62,868 nt of DNA from Mycolicibacter arupensis (GTDB lineage Bacteria > Actinomycetota > Actinomycetes > Mycobacteriales > Mycobacteriaceae), in contig NZ_MVHH01000023.1 in assembly GCF_002086515.1 (NCBI RefSeq), positions 1-62,868 on the forward strand, read 5' to 3'. Shown here in pieces: positions 11,202 to 21,176 of the stretch. The notes under the pieces were generated by a model. It did no database searches and was not told the origin of the DNA. It was given only the letters and a program-made list of their open reading frames with translations. Numbering within the stretch: position 1 is the stretch's first letter; each line of letters begins with the position of its first letter. Position numbers and translations under genes: made by a program.

Positions 11202-11954
11202 ATGCCCAGACCGCGCAATACCGCCGAGAACAAGGCTGCCCGGGCCGAAGCGAAGGCCGCCCGCAAGACCGCCAGCAGGCAACGCCGTGCCCAGCTGTGG
11301 CAGGCCTTTCAACTGCAGCGCAAAGAGGACACGCGGCTGGTGCCGTACATGGCCGGCGCATTCGTGCTGGTCGCCGGGCTGACGACGGCGCTGGCACTCA
11401 ACGGCGGCACGTTCGCCAAGGTCACGATGATCCCGCTGGGCCTGGTGCTGGGCGCACTGGTGGCGTTTGTGATCTTCGGACGCCGGGCGCAGCGTTCCGT
11501 GTACCGCAAGGCGGAGGGGCAGGCCGGGGCCGCGGCCTGGGCTCTGGACAACCTGCGCGGCAAGTGGCGGGTGACTCCGGGGGTGTCGGCCACCGGTCAG
11601 CTCGACGCCGTTCACCGGGTGATCGGCCGCCCGGGCATCATCTTCGTGGCCGAAGGTTCAGCCAGCCGGCTCAAGCCCTTGCTGGCCCAGGAGAAGAAGC
11701 GCACCGCCCGGCTGGTCGGTGACGTGCCGATCTACGACATCGTGGTGGGCACCGGTGAGGGCGAAGTGCCGCTGAGCAAGCTGGAGCGCTACTTGACCAA
11801 GCTGCCGGCCAATATCACCACCAAGCAGATGGACTCGCTGGAGTCGAAGCTGGCTGCGTTGACCTCGCGGACCGGGACCGCGGCCATGCCCAAGGGGCCG
11901 TTGCCCGGCGGCGCGAAGGTGCGCGGCGTCCAGCGCGCGGTGCGTCGCCGGTAG
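11202..11954 (+). CDS. DUF4191 membrane protein (Rv2219-like)
   Basis: Conserved actinobacterial protein of 250 aa, same length as Rv2219. A strongly basic N terminus (residues 1-45, rich in Ala/Arg/Lys) is followed by two hydrophobic segments (about 47-66 and 73-92) separated by a short turn, then a soluble cytoplasmic domain with a conserved 'GRPGIIFVAEG' stretch. Function unknown. The ATG at 11202 was preferred over an upstream TTG at 11193. It lies 43 bp after lipA, always next to lipA in mycobacteria, which hints at a lipoate or membrane link but does not prove one. Confidence 0.9.
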   Translation: MPRPRNTAENKAARAEAKAARKTASRQRRAQLWQAFQLQRKEDTRLVPYMAGAFVLVAGLTTALALNGGTFAKVTMIPLGLVLGALVAFVIFGRRAQRSVYRKAEGQAGAAAWALDNLRGKWRVTPGVSATGQLDAVHRVIGRPGIIFVAEGSASRLKPLLAQEKKRTARLVGDVPIYDIVVGTGEGEVPLSKLERYLTKLPANITTKQMDSLESKLAALTSRTGTAAMPKGPLPGGAKVRGVQRAVRRR

Positions 11955-11998
11955 TCCGAGTCGACAGCGGGCGCAGCGGTGGCCCGCCGCCCGTAGAT

Positions 11999-12469
11999 TC
12001 AGCGGCTGCGCACCACAGCGGTGGCGGTAGCCCGATCCTGCAGGCCGCGGCCGTCGGCGTCGGCGAACAATGCCGGTACCACCAGGGCGATCATCAGCCC
12101 GCGCACCGTGGCGCGGCCCAACCCGACTCCCAAGCCCGGACCGTCGACCGGGACCACGCGTAGCCCGCAGGCGTATTGGCCCGGCGTGAAGCCGAACAGT
12201 CGCACGGCGGCGACGCCGAGCACCAGCCAGACGCCCAGCACCACGGTTGCCAGGTATTCCGGGGTCACCAGACCCGCGGCCACGCCCAGACCGGCCAGCC
12301 CGTAGCCCACCATCCAGTCCAGGGCCAGGGCCACCATGCGACGACCCATCGGGGCCAGGGAACCGGGGCCGCTTTCCGGCAGGCCGAGTCGCTGCCCTGG
12401 TGCGCTGTCGGAGGGGCGTGGCCCGGCCGATTCCGGCCCGGACAGCCACGAGGAGAACGTGCGGCTCAT
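11999..12469 (-). CDS. RDD-family small membrane protein (Rv2219A-like)
   Basis: 156 aa from the ATG at 12469. A Ser/Pro-rich cytoplasmic N terminus (about 1-40) precedes an RDD domain with two or three hydrophobic helices: 'MGRRMVALALDWMVGYGLAG' carries the Arg-x-x-x-x-x-x-Asp pattern, then 'YLATVVLGVWLVLGV' and 'RGLMIALVVPALF', with FTPGQYACGLRVV between. RDD proteins are thought to move small ions or osmolytes, though the role of this one is unknown. The neighbourhood (convergent with the DUF4191 gene, divergent from glnA1) matches Rv2219A. The longer frame to 12571 is rejected because it runs into the glnA1 promoter. Confidence 0.85.
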   Translation of the reverse strand: MSRTFSSWLSGPESAGPRPSDSAPGQRLGLPESGPGSLAPMGRRMVALALDWMVGYGLAGLGVAAGLVTPEYLATVVLGVWLVLGVAAVRLFGFTPGQYACGLRVVPVDGPGLGVGLGRATVRGLMIALVVPALFADADGRGLQDRATATAVVRSR

Positions 12470-12591
12470 GGCCCCTACGATAGGCGGGCGGCCAATTCGA
12501 CCCGGCGTCAACCGGTCCGGGCGCCGTTGCGTAACGTCAGCGTCGGCCACCCCAGGGCCCACCGGGGCCACCGACTGAGGAGCGAATTTCT

Positions 12592-14028
12592 GTGACCGAC
12601 AAGACTGCTGACGACATTCTCAAGCTCGTCGCGGATGAGAATGTGGAGTACGTCGACATCCGCTTCTGTGACTTGCCAGGTCAGATGCAGCACCTGTCGA
12701 TTCCGGCGGCGGCGCTGGACGCGAGTGTGTTCGAGGATGGGCTGGCATTCGATGGCTCGTCGATCCGCGGATTCCAGTCGATCCACGAATCGGACATGAT
12801 GCTGCTCCCCGACTTCGCCACGGCGCAGATCGATCCGTTCCGGGCGGCCAAGACGCTGAACCTGAACTTCTTCGTCCACGACCCCTTCACCCGTGAGCCC
12901 TACTCCCGCGATCCGCGCAACATCGCCCGCAAGGCCGAGAACTACCTCGCCAGCACCGGGATCGCCGACACCGCCTACTTCGGCGCCGAAGCCGAGTTCT
13001 ACATCTTCGACTCCGTCAGCTTCGACTCCCAGGTCAACGGTGCCTTCCACAAGATTGATGCGGCGTCGGGCTGGTGGAACACCGGCCGCAGCACCGAGCC
13101 CGACGGCAGCCCCAACCTCGGCTACAAGGTCCGCCCGAAAGGCGGCTACTTCCCTGTTGCGCCCAACGACCAATACGTCGACCTGCGTGACGTCATGTCC
13201 ACCAACCTGACCAACGCGGGCTTCACCGTCGAACGCGGTCACCACGAGGTCGGCACCGGCGGCCAAACCGAGATCAACTACAAATTCAACACGCTGCTGC
13301 ACGCCGCCGACGACGTGATGTTGTTCAAGTACCTCATCAAGAACACCGCTTGGGCGCACGGCAAAACCGTCACCTTCATGCCCAAGCCACTGTTCGGCGA
13401 CAACGGCTCGGGCATGCATGTGCATTTGTCCTTGTGGAAGGAGGGCGCGCCGCTGTTCTACGACGAGGCCGGCTACGCCGGACTGTCCGACATTGCGCGG
13501 TACTGCATCGGTGGCATCTTGCACCACGCCCCCTCACTACTGGCCTTCACCAACCCCACCATCAACTCCTACAAACGCCTGGTGCCCGGCTACGAAGCCC
13601 CCATCAACCTGGTCTACAGCCAGCGCAACCGCTCCGCCTGCGTGCGCATCCCCATCACCGGCACCAACCCCAAGGCCAAGCGCCTGGAATTCCGCTGCCC
13701 CGACTCCTCCGGCAACCCGTATCTGGCCTTCGCGGCCTTGTTGATGGCGTGTGTGGACGGCATCAAGAACAAGATCGAACCCGCCGCCCCGGTCGACAAG
13801 GACCTCTACGAACTGCCGCCCGACGAGGCCGCCCAGATCGCCCAGGCACCCACCTCACTGGCCCAGGTGATCGACAACCTCGAAGCCGACCACGAGTACC
13901 TCACCGAAGGCGGCGTGTTCACTCCCGACGTGATCGAGAATTGGATCCGTTTCAAGCGCGACAACGAAATCGCCCCGATCAACCTGCGCCCGCACCCCTA
14001 CGAGTTCGCCCTCTACTACGACTGCTGA
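12592..14028 (+). CDS. glnA1: Glutamine synthetase I (GlnA1)
   Basis: Dodecameric type I-beta glutamine synthetase: ATP-dependent condensation of glutamate and ammonia. 478 aa, same as M. tuberculosis GlnA1. The GTG start at 12592 has GAGGAG about 11 bases upstream. The adenylylation tyrosine is Y406 in [10 protein letters not shown], so activity should be controlled by GlnE, encoded about 3 kb downstream on the opposite strand. The ATP-binding glycine loop and the Arg/Glu active-site motifs ([21 protein letters not shown]) are intact. A palindromic terminator-like hairpin follows 10 bases after the stop. Confidence 0.98.
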   Translation: MTDKTADDILKLVADENVEYVDIRFCDLPGQMQHLSIPAAALDASVFEDGLAFDGSSIRGFQSIHESDMMLLPDFATAQIDPFRAAKTLNLNFFVHDPFTREPYSRDPRNIARKAENYLASTGIADTAYFGAEAEFYIFDSVSFDSQVNGAFHKIDAASGWWNTGRSTEPDGSPNLGYKVRPKGGYFPVAPNDQYVDLRDVMSTNLTNAGFTVERGHHEVGTGGQTEINYKFNTLLHAADDVMLFKYLIKNTAWAHGKTVTFMPKPLFGDNGSGMHVHLSLWKEGAPLFYDEAGYAGLSDIARYCIGGILHHAPSLLAFTNPTINSYKRLVPGYEAPINLVYSQRNRSACVRIPITGTNPKAKRLEFRCPDSSGNPYLAFAALLMACVDGIKNKIEPAAPVDKDLYELPPDEAAQIAQAPTSLAQVIDNLEADHEYLTEGGVFTPDVIENWIRFKRDNEIAPINLRPHPYEFALYYDC

Positions 14029-14037
14029 GGTCTGGAC

Positions 14038-14053
14038 GCCCGGGACTCCGGGC
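14038..14053 (+). terminator. Hairpin terminator candidate after glnA1
   Basis: Perfect 6-bp stem GCCCGG/CCGGGC with a GACT loop, starting 10 nt after the glnA1 stop. There is no T-tract, which is common for mycobacterial terminators. It fits the end of a monocistronic glnA1 transcript. Confidence 0.5.
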
Positions 14054-14117
14054 CTGGCTATCCCCCGTTGCGGGTTGATCCACGCTGGAAGCGCAGGAGC
14101 GCATCAATCGTGTCCTG

Positions 14118-14312
14118 ATGTACCGGATTTTCGGCGAGCTGGCTGACCCGCCGGACGGTTCTGGTTCGATCGCCGCGGTCCGGGCTGCGGTGTGGAAGCT
14201 GTTGCGGATCACCCCGCGCGAGATCACCCGCCGCTGGCGTCTGACCGCCCGGCCCAAGCCGACGGTCCCTGCCCCCGAAGAACTCCTGCGCGGCGACACC
14301 GATCCACCCTGA
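14118..14312 (+). CDS. Small hypothetical ORF, possibly the 3' remnant of a larger gene
   Basis: 64 aa from ATG 14118, ending ELLRGDTDPP. The third codon positions are strongly G/C, as in true genes here, and the good codon pattern extends upstream of the ATG to about 14079 before a stop. Just before that, the pattern seems to continue in another frame (PPLRVDPRW-like), which suggests the frameshifted end of a decayed gene rather than an independent small protein. The charged segment ITPREITRRWRLTARPK is its most distinctive part. I do not recognise a family. Confidence 0.35.
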   Translation: MYRIFGELADPPDGSGSIAAVRAAVWKLLRITPREITRRWRLTARPKPTVPAPEELLRGDTDPP

Positions 14313-14716
14313 GCAGGCGCCTGATGCCCCCAATTGCCAGCCAGAATCTGCGCGTTTCCTATGAATTTGCCGCAGACGGCTAACAATTCCGGTTGCGTAC
14401 CCAAGGAGGAATTCTCGGCACGCGCGAGGGCTCCGGAATTTCGGAAAGTCGACTGAAAACACATCTGCGACATCACTTTTGATGACCAGGCGGGAACGCA
14501 AAGTGGCCTGGTCAGCAAGCCGAGATGACGGTGCACGGTTCAGTTCGATGTTGGCGGCCGGATTCCGGATAGGCCCCGACGCCGCTCGACGGTAATGGCG
14601 GTTACCAAGGCACAAAACATGTTATTGACCTGAAAAAACAGTCGATGTATTTTATCGCCAGATCAGTGAAATCCCAGCCAATGCGGCGCTGGGGTCGCGT
14701 GAGAAAAGGACCGGCC
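14313..14716. other. Intergenic, A/T-richer region upstream of the PE-PPE hydrolase
   Basis: About 400 bp with no credible coding frame on either strand. It is clearly richer in A and T than the surroundings, especially 14580-14710 (runs such as TGAAAAAACAG and TATTTTATCG). A GAGAAAAGGA ribosome-site sequence lies at 14701-14710 before the ATG at 14717. Probably the promoter and leader of the downstream exported hydrolase. Confidence 0.5.
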
Positions 14717-16117
14717 ATGACTGACCGCAGGTTGCTCCCCCTAGCTTGTGCGCCCTTGCTGATCGCCGGTACCGGACTCCCCGCAACCGTCGCGGCGCAG
14801 GCGCCTCAGTCGGTGTCGGCACAGGTGGTCCTGCTCGACACCGAGGGCTGGGGCATGGGCGGCAGCGGCACCCCGATCCCCTCACAGGCGCTCATCGACG
14901 CCATCAGCGAGCGGTACCTCATGCCGGCCTCACCTCTGTTTCCCGGCCAGCCGATCTTCCCGGTCGACTCGGTGCATCCCCTGTTCACCCCGGAGGGCCT
15001 CTACCCGCTGACCGGCGTCAAGTCGCTGGTCTTGGACCAGTCCCTGGCCCAGGGCGTCCAGATCCTGGACCACACCATCAAGGAGCGGCTCGCGCTCGGG
15101 CATGACCTGGTGGTGGTGGGCGGCTCCCAGAGCTCCACGATCGCATCCCTGGAAATGCGGAACCTGCTGGCACTCCCGCCCGACCAGATCCCCACATCCG
15201 ATCAGCTGTCGTTCGTGCTGCTGGTCGACCCGAGCAACCCCAACGGCGGTCTGCTCTCGCGCTTCGGCGACCCAAGCCTGCCGGAACTGAGCATTCCGAG
15301 CATCGGGGTCACCTTCAGCGGCGCCACCCCGTCGGACACTCCGTGGGACACCGCCATCTACAACATGGAGTACGACGGATTCTCGGACTTCCCCCGCTAC
15401 CCGCTCAACTTCCTGGCCGACCTCAACGCGGTCTTGGGTATCGCCTTTGTGCACGGCACCATCCCCTACCTCACCGACGAACAGATCGCCCAGTCCGTTC
15501 TGCTGCCGGTCTCAGACGGCTACGCCGGAAACACCGACTACTTCATGATTCCCACCGAGAACCTGCCACTGCTGGAGTTGCTGCGGGCCGTTCCCTTCCT
15601 CGGCGATCCACTGGCAGACCTGATGCAGCCGGCCTTGCGCGTGCTGATCAACCTGGGCTACGGCAGCATCGAGAACGGTTGGGATCCAGGACCGGCCGAC
15701 CTGTCCACGCCGTTCGGGTTGTTCCCGACGAACATCGATCTGGGCGATGTCCTCACGGCGCTGGGCAACGGTGTCGAGCAGGGCTGGAACGACTTCATCC
15801 ACGATCTGGGCTCGCTGCCCAGCCTGCCCGAGGCCCTGGCGAACAGCGCGTCGGTGCTGGACACCTTCGCCGGCGGCGTGAACGCCTTCTCCGCGGACCT
15901 GTCCACCCTCTACTCGACTCTGCTGCCGATCACTGACCTGGTCAACGCCATGCTCACCACTTTGCCGGCGTACAACATCAGCCTGTTCGCGCAGGAACTG
16001 GCCGCCGGCGACCCGCTCGACGCGCTCCTGATGCCGCTGGCCGCCGATACGGGGCTCGTCACCGCCGGGATCGGCATCGGCGCGCTGAGCGTGCTGTCAG
16101 CCCTGATGTCGCTGTAA
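14717..16117 (+). CDS. Exported PE-PPE-domain alpha/beta hydrolase
   Basis: 466 aa. A signal peptide is evident (MTDRRLLPLACAPLLIAGTG then ATVAAQA). The mature protein is a PE-PPE domain (Pfam family named for its occurrence at the C terminus of some PE and PPE proteins), a serine-hydrolase fold: the nucleophile elbow is GGSQSS, in 'LVVVGGSQSSTIAS'. A long C-terminal helical tail ends in a hydrophobic stretch (GLVTAGIGIGALSVLSAL) that may anchor it. There is no PE or PPE domain in front, so it is a stand-alone version, presumably a lipase/esterase or acyltransferase acting outside the membrane. The ATG at 14717 was chosen for the AAAAGGA site and signal peptide; the frame extends to 14645. 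Confidence 0.85.
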   Translation: MTDRRLLPLACAPLLIAGTGLPATVAAQAPQSVSAQVVLLDTEGWGMGGSGTPIPSQALIDAISERYLMPASPLFPGQPIFPVDSVHPLFTPEGLYPLTGVKSLVLDQSLAQGVQILDHTIKERLALGHDLVVVGGSQSSTIASLEMRNLLALPPDQIPTSDQLSFVLLVDPSNPNGGLLSRFGDPSLPELSIPSIGVTFSGATPSDTPWDTAIYNMEYDGFSDFPRYPLNFLADLNAVLGIAFVHGTIPYLTDEQIAQSVLLPVSDGYAGNTDYFMIPTENLPLLELLRAVPFLGDPLADLMQPALRVLINLGYGSIENGWDPGPADLSTPFGLFPTNIDLGDVLTALGNGVEQGWNDFIHDLGSLPSLPEALANSASVLDTFAGGVNAFSADLSTLYSTLLPITDLVNAMLTTLPAYNISLFAQELAAGDPLDALLMPLAADTGLVTAGIGIGALSVLSALMSL

Positions 16118-16135
16118 CGCCGCGGTCGCTGGTGG

Positions 16136-16780
16136 TCACTCCACCGCGTCGCGCGCCCACGACGGAGTGATGAACACCCCGTCGGCCTCTACGGTGACTC
16201 CCGAGGCGTCTGAGATATGACCGCGGACATACGTTTTGACACCTTCCTTGCGGTAGATCGTGGCCTCGGCACGCAACGGCCCCAAGGGCGTGCCGCGCAG
16301 ATATTTCACCGTGATCGTGCCGGTGTAGAGCGGCTTGGTCAGGCCGTCGCTGGCCGCCTCACCGAGCACATGGTCCAGGACCAGCGCGCTGACGCCACCG
16401 TGTACCAGCGACGGTGGGCCCTCATACGCTGCGCCCAGGTGAAAATCGCTCCAGCAATGCCCGTTCTCCCCGTGCTGGATCACCAGCGGCGGGGCGACCG
16501 GATTGCGCAGCCCCACAACGGCATTTCCCCACGCCAGCGGCCTACCGTCGACAACGTAACGCAGGCCGGGCGAGTCACTGAGATTGCCGGCGCTGAGCCG
16601 GGCGGTCAACGCCTGTACCTGTTCGGTGACCTCCCGGGCCGTGTCGTCGTCGGCCTGGGTGCGGATGGTGGCATCGATCAGGTCGCGTACCGCCTGGGCC
16701 AGCGGCCCGTAACGCTGCACCAGCCGCCCGCTCTCGTCGACGCTGATCGTCGGCACGTCCGAGCGGTCCCTGAAATCCAC
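16136..16780 (-). CDS. PaaI-type hotdog-fold acyl-CoA thioesterase
   Basis: 214 aa from GTG 16780 (a TTG at 16783 is equally close to the AAGGAG site). The C-terminal 130 residues have the hotdog-fold pattern: GHCWSDFHLG, then the PaaI motif LVHGGVSALVLDHVLG with the His-Gly-Gly and following Asp typical of the 4HBT/PaaI active site, then 'YTGTITVKYLRGTPLG'. It would hydrolyse acyl- or aryl-CoA thioesters in the cytosol; substrate unknown. The start lies 14 bp downstream of the glnE stop, on the same strand, so it may ride on the glnE transcript. No counterpart occurs here in M. tuberculosis. Confidence 0.85.
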   Translation of the reverse strand: MDFRDRSDVPTISVDESGRLVQRYGPLAQAVRDLIDATIRTQADDDTAREVTEQVQALTARLSAGNLSDSPGLRYVVDGRPLAWGNAVVGLRNPVAPPLVIQHGENGHCWSDFHLGAAYEGPPSLVHGGVSALVLDHVLGEAASDGLTKPLYTGTITVKYLRGTPLGPLRAEATIYRKEGVKTYVRGHISDASGVTVEADGVFITPSWARDAVE

Positions 16781-16794
16781 CAACGCGTTCTCCT

Positions 16795-19700
16795 TCAGTC
16801 TCCGAATACCTTGCGTGTCACGATCTTCGCGCGTCGTGTCACACGCAAATAGTTGTCCAGGAACTCCCCGCCGTCCCCGCCGGGCCAGCCGGCCGCCACC
16901 GCCACCGCGTTGAGCGCGCGGCCCGGCCCGGGCAGCTGGTCGGTGGGTTTGCCCCGCACCAGGACCAGTGCGTTGCGGGCGCGGGTTGCCAGTAGCCACG
17001 CCTGCCTGAGCCGGTCCACGTCATCGTGCGCGAGAAGTCCGGCGGCGGCGATGGCGTCCAGGGTTTCCAGCGTTGAGGTGTTGTGCAGCTCGGGAACATG
17101 GTGGGCGTGGCGCAGCTGCAGCAGCTGCACGGTCCATTCGACGTCGGCCAGCCCGCCGCGTCCCAGCTTGGTGTGCGTATTGGGATCGGCGCCGCGGGGC
17201 AACCGCTCGGCATCGACGCGTGCCTTGATGCGGCGGATCTCGCGCACCGCCTCAGCGGACACCCCGCCGGGTGGATACCGGGTGGCGTCGACCATCCGCA
17301 GGAACCGTTGGCCCAAATCGGGGTCGCCGGCCACGCTGTGCGCCCGCAGCAATGCCTGAATCTCCCAGGGCTGCGCCCACTGGGCGTAGTAGGCCTCGTA
17401 CGACGCCAGGGTGCGCACCGGCGGGCCGTTGCGGCCCTCGGGGCGCAGGTTGATGTCGACCTGCAAGGGCGGATCGTTGCTGGCGGTTCCCAGCAGCGCG
17501 CGGACCTGCTCGGCGATCGAGGTGGCCCAGCGCACCGCGTCGGATTCGGTCGCCCCGGCCGCCTTCTCGTTGACCTCGCACACGAACATGACGTCGGCGT
17601 CCGAGCCGTAGCCCAGTTCCCGTCCGCCGAGCCGGCCCATACCGATCACCGCGATCCGCGCCGGGGGTTCCTTCACCTCGTCGCCGGCCATGTTGACGCG
17701 AATGATCGCCTCCAGCGCAGCCTGCAGCACCGCCACCCATACCGCGGTCAGCGCGCGGCAGACATCGGTCACTCCAAGCATGCCCAGCAGGTCGGCCGAG
17801 GCGATGCGGGCCAGTTCGTGGCGACGCAGGCTGCGGGCGGATGCGATCGCACGCACGGGGTCGGGATGACGGCCCGCCGAGGCGATCAGCGCCCGCGACA
17901 CCGCCTCCGGCCCGGTGTCGAGCAACTTGGGCCCGGAGGGGCCGTCGCCGTAGGCCTGGATCACATCGGGCGAGCGCATCAGCAGTTCCGGGATGTAGGC
18001 GGAGGTCCCCAGCACCCGCATCAGGCGCTTGGCCACCGCGCTGCTGTCACGCAGAGTGCTCAGGTACCAGCGGTTCTGGGCCATCGCCTCGCTCAGCCGC
18101 CGGTAGGCCAGCAGGCCCGCATCGGGGTTGGGCGTGCTTGACAGCCAGTACAGCAGCTTGGGCAGCAGTACCGCCTGCACCCGACCCCGGCGGCCACTTT
18201 GGTTGGTCAACGCGCCCAGATGCGTCAGGGCGTTGTGCGGCGCCTCATAACCCAGGGCCGCCAGCTGCCGCTCCGCGGCGCCCGGGGTGAGCCCGCCGGC
18301 CATCTCCAGCCCCGCCGGACCGACAGCTTCGAGCAGCGGCTGATAGAAGAGCTTGGCGTGCAGGCGCGACACCCGCCTGTTCTGCGCCTTGAGCTCTTCA
18401 CGAAGTACGCCCAAGGCGTCGTGGCGGCCGTCGGGCCGCACGTGCGCGGCCCGGGCCAGCCAACGCAGCGCCTCGTCGTCGTAGGGGGGCGGCAGCATGT
18501 GGGTGCGCTTGAGCCGCTGCAGCTGCAGCCGGTGTTCCAACAGGCGCAGGAACTCGTAGGAGGCGGTCAGGTTGGCCGCATCGTCGCGGCCCACGTAGCC
18601 GCCGGCACCCAAGGCCGCCAGCGCATCGACCGTGGACGCCACGTGCAAGGTCTCGTCACCGCGGCCGTGCACCAGCTGAAGCAGCTGCACGGCGAACTCC
18701 ACATCGCGCAAGCCGCCCGATCCGAGCTTGAGCTCGCGCGAGCGGATGTCGGCCGGCACCAGTTGCGCCACTCGTCGCCGCATCGCCTGCACGTCGACGA
18801 CGAAATCCTCACGCTCGCAAGCGGTCCAGACCATCGGCAGCATGGCGTCGATGTAGGCCCGGCCCAGCTCGGCGTCACCGACTGCGGCGCGCGCCTTGAG
18901 CAGGGCCTGGAATTCCCAGGTCTTGGCCCACCGGTGGTAGTAGGCGATGTGTGATTCCAAGGACCGCACCAGCGCGCCGTGGCGGCCCTCGGGCCGCAAC
19001 CCGGCATCGACTTCGAAGAACGCCTCGCCGGCCACCCGCATCAGCTCGCCGGCGACCCGGGTGCTCACCGCGTCGGCCTCTTCGGCCACGAAGATCACAT
19101 CGACGTCGCTGACGTAGTTGAGTTCCCGCGCACCGCATTTGCCCATGGCGATCACGGCGATCCGCGGCGGGGTGACATCGCTGCCACACACCCGGATCTC
19201 GGCCACCCGCAGGGCGGCCGCAAGCGCGGCGTCCGCAAGGTCTGCCAGGTGCTCCCCGACCGCCACGAAAGGCAGCACCGGCAGATTCTCGACGGTCGGC
19301 GCCAGGTCGATCGACGCCAACACCAGTAGCCGATCGCGGTACAGCGACCGCAACCGCTCCACGTAGGCGCCGTCGGTGACGGCGGCGACGCCGTCGGCGA
19401 GCATCGCACGCAGTTCGGCCGCTGACGGCAGCGCGATCGTGTGGTTACCGGAATCCTCCGGACTGGCCAGCAGCTTCCAGGATTCCGGGTGGGCGATCAG
19501 GTGATCGCCCAGGGCCAGAGACGCTCCCAGTACCCCGAACAGGCGCCCCCGCAGGCCTTTGTCGGCCATGAGCGCCGCGCTCAGCTCAGGCCAATCGATG
19601 CCCGGGGTCTCGGAAAGCCGGACCAGCGTGCGCAATGCCGCGTCGGCGTCGGGTGCCCGCGACAGTGCCCAGAGCACATCGACGTGCGCTTGGGTGTAGG

Positions 19701-19806
19701 CGCTGTACCAGCCCAGCGCGGTCAAATCCGCTTCGGCGTACCGGTCGACCAGACCGAGGCGCCCTACGCTGGGCAGCTTTCGGCGCTGAGATCCGGGATA
19801 CGACAC
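16795..19806 (-). CDS. glnE: Bifunctional glutamine synthetase adenylyltransferase/deadenylase GlnE
   Basis: 1003 aa, homologous along its length to M. tuberculosis GlnE (994 aa). Two nucleotidyltransferase domains: N-terminal deadenylase with [16 protein letters not shown] (about residues 220-235) and C-terminal adenylylase with [18 protein letters not shown] (about 720-737). The conserved REGRNGP and [11 protein letters not shown] motifs are present. It controls GlnA1 by AMP modification of Y406 according to nitrogen status. GTG start at 19806. It follows glnA2 by 9 bp on the same strand, as in M. tuberculosis, so glnA2-glnE is an operon. Confidence 0.97.
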   Translation of the reverse strand: MSYPGSQRRKLPSVGRLGLVDRYAEADLTALGWYSAYTQAHVDVLWALSRAPDADAALRTLVRLSETPGIDWPELSAALMADKGLRGRLFGVLGASLALGDHLIAHPESWKLLASPEDSGNHTIALPSAAELRAMLADGVAAVTDGAYVERLRSLYRDRLLVLASIDLAPTVENLPVLPFVAVGEHLADLADAALAAALRVAEIRVCGSDVTPPRIAVIAMGKCGARELNYVSDVDVIFVAEEADAVSTRVAGELMRVAGEAFFEVDAGLRPEGRHGALVRSLESHIAYYHRWAKTWEFQALLKARAAVGDAELGRAYIDAMLPMVWTACEREDFVVDVQAMRRRVAQLVPADIRSRELKLGSGGLRDVEFAVQLLQLVHGRGDETLHVASTVDALAALGAGGYVGRDDAANLTASYEFLRLLEHRLQLQRLKRTHMLPPPYDDEALRWLARAAHVRPDGRHDALGVLREELKAQNRRVSRLHAKLFYQPLLEAVGPAGLEMAGGLTPGAAERQLAALGYEAPHNALTHLGALTNQSGRRGRVQAVLLPKLLYWLSSTPNPDAGLLAYRRLSEAMAQNRWYLSTLRDSSAVAKRLMRVLGTSAYIPELLMRSPDVIQAYGDGPSGPKLLDTGPEAVSRALIASAGRHPDPVRAIASARSLRRHELARIASADLLGMLGVTDVCRALTAVWVAVLQAALEAIIRVNMAGDEVKEPPARIAVIGMGRLGGRELGYGSDADVMFVCEVNEKAAGATESDAVRWATSIAEQVRALLGTASNDPPLQVDINLRPEGRNGPPVRTLASYEAYYAQWAQPWEIQALLRAHSVAGDPDLGQRFLRMVDATRYPPGGVSAEAVREIRRIKARVDAERLPRGADPNTHTKLGRGGLADVEWTVQLLQLRHAHHVPELHNTSTLETLDAIAAAGLLAHDDVDRLRQAWLLATRARNALVLVRGKPTDQLPGPGRALNAVAVAAGWPGGDGGEFLDNYLRVTRRAKIVTRKVFGD

Positions 19807-19815
19807 GAATAGGGC

Positions 19816-21156
19816 TTACAGCGCCAAGTAGTTCTGCAGTTCGTAAGGGGTCACGTGGCTGCGGTAGTTCGCCCACTCCTGGCGCTTGTTGCGCAGGAAG
19901 AAGTCGAAGACCTCCTCCCCCAACGCTTCCGCCACCAGTTCGGAGTTCTCCATCTCGCTCAGCGCGCGCTCCAGGGTGCCGGGCAGTTCCTTGTAGCCCA
20001 TCGCCCTGCGCTCCTCGGGAGTCAGCGCCCAGACGTTGTCCTCGGCCTCCGGGCCCAGTTCGTAGCCCTGCTCGATCCCGCGCAGCCCGGCCGCCAACAG
20101 CACCGCGAAGGCCAGGTAGGGATTGCACGCCGAGTCCGGGCTGCGCACCTCGATGCGCCGCGACGAGGTCTTGTGGGGGCTGTACATCGGCACCCGCACC
20201 AGTGCGGAGCGGTTGGAGGCACCCCACGAGGCAGCGGTGGGGGCTTCCCCACCGTGGATCAGACGCTTGTAGGAGTTCACCCACTGGTTGGTGACGGCGC
20301 TGATCTCGTTGGCGTGCTCGAGAATTCCGGCGATGAACGACTTGGCGGTGTCCGACAGCTGCAGCGGGTCATCCGGGCTGTGGAAGGCGTTGACCTCGCC
20401 CTCGAACAGGCTCAGGTGGGTGTGCATGGCAGAGCCGGCGTGCTCACGGAACGGCTTGGGCATGAACGACGCCCGGACGCCTTCTTTGAGGGCGATCTCT
20501 TTGATCAGGTAGCGGAACGTCATCACGTTGTCGGCCATCGACAGCGCGTCGGCGTAGCGCAGGTCGATCTCCTGCTGGCCCGGGGCGTTCTCGTGGTGGC
20601 TGTATTCCACCGAGATGCCCATGGACTCCAGCGCGTCGATCGCGTGCCGGCGGAAGTTGGCGGCCGAGCCGTGGATCGACTGGTCGAAGTAGCCCGCGTC
20701 GTCGGCGGGAACCGGGGTGCTGCCGTCGTAGGGACCGGGTTCGAGCAGGAAGAACTCGATCTCGGGGTGCACGTAGCAGGCGAAACCCATCTCCGCGGCC
20801 TTGCCCAGCTGCCGGCGCAACACGTGGCGCGAGGACGCCCATGCCGGTGATCCGTCCGGCATGGTGATGTCGCAGAACATCCGCGCGGAGTACTGCCGAC
20901 CCGAGTCCGAGGTCCACGGCAGCAGCTGGAAGGTGGAGGGATCGGGATGGGCGACCATGTCGGATTCGAAGACCCGGGCAAAGCCCTCAATGGCCGAACC
21001 GTCGAAGCCGACGCCTTCATCGAAGGCGCCCTCGAGTTCGGCCGGGGCGATCGCCACCGACTTCAGATAACCGAGTACGTCGGTGAACCAGAGCCGGACG
21101 AAACGGATGTCGCGTTCCTCCAGCGTGCGGAGCACAAACTCCTTCTGACGGTCCAT
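19816..21156 (-). CDS. glnA2: Glutamine synthetase GlnA2 (type I-alpha)
   Basis: 446 aa, identical in length to M. tuberculosis GlnA2, beginning MDRQKEFVLRTLEERDIRF at the ATG 21156. The frame extends to 21246 but the extra residues are not family-like. Catalytic motifs are intact: FDGSAIEGF, the ATP site GSAMHTHLSLF, the glutamate-binding NQWVNSYKRL, and EVRSPDSACNPY. It is the second, non-essential glutamine synthetase of mycobacteria and appears to lack the LYELPP adenylylation loop seen in GlnA1. It sits upstream of glnE. Confidence 0.96.
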   Translation of the reverse strand: MDRQKEFVLRTLEERDIRFVRLWFTDVLGYLKSVAIAPAELEGAFDEGVGFDGSAIEGFARVFESDMVAHPDPSTFQLLPWTSDSGRQYSARMFCDITMPDGSPAWASSRHVLRRQLGKAAEMGFACYVHPEIEFFLLEPGPYDGSTPVPADDAGYFDQSIHGSAANFRRHAIDALESMGISVEYSHHENAPGQQEIDLRYADALSMADNVMTFRYLIKEIALKEGVRASFMPKPFREHAGSAMHTHLSLFEGEVNAFHSPDDPLQLSDTAKSFIAGILEHANEISAVTNQWVNSYKRLIHGGEAPTAASWGASNRSALVRVPMYSPHKTSSRRIEVRSPDSACNPYLAFAVLLAAGLRGIEQGYELGPEAEDNVWALTPEERRAMGYKELPGTLERALSEMENSELVAEALGEEVFDFFLRNKRQEWANYRSHVTPYELQNYLAL

Positions 21157-21176
21157 ACCGCGAAGCGTATCAGCGC

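Noticed and set aside
14058..14615. Minus-strand frame of 185 codons after glnA1
   Set aside because: No GC3 bias on this strand, no ribosome site and no recognisable sequence.
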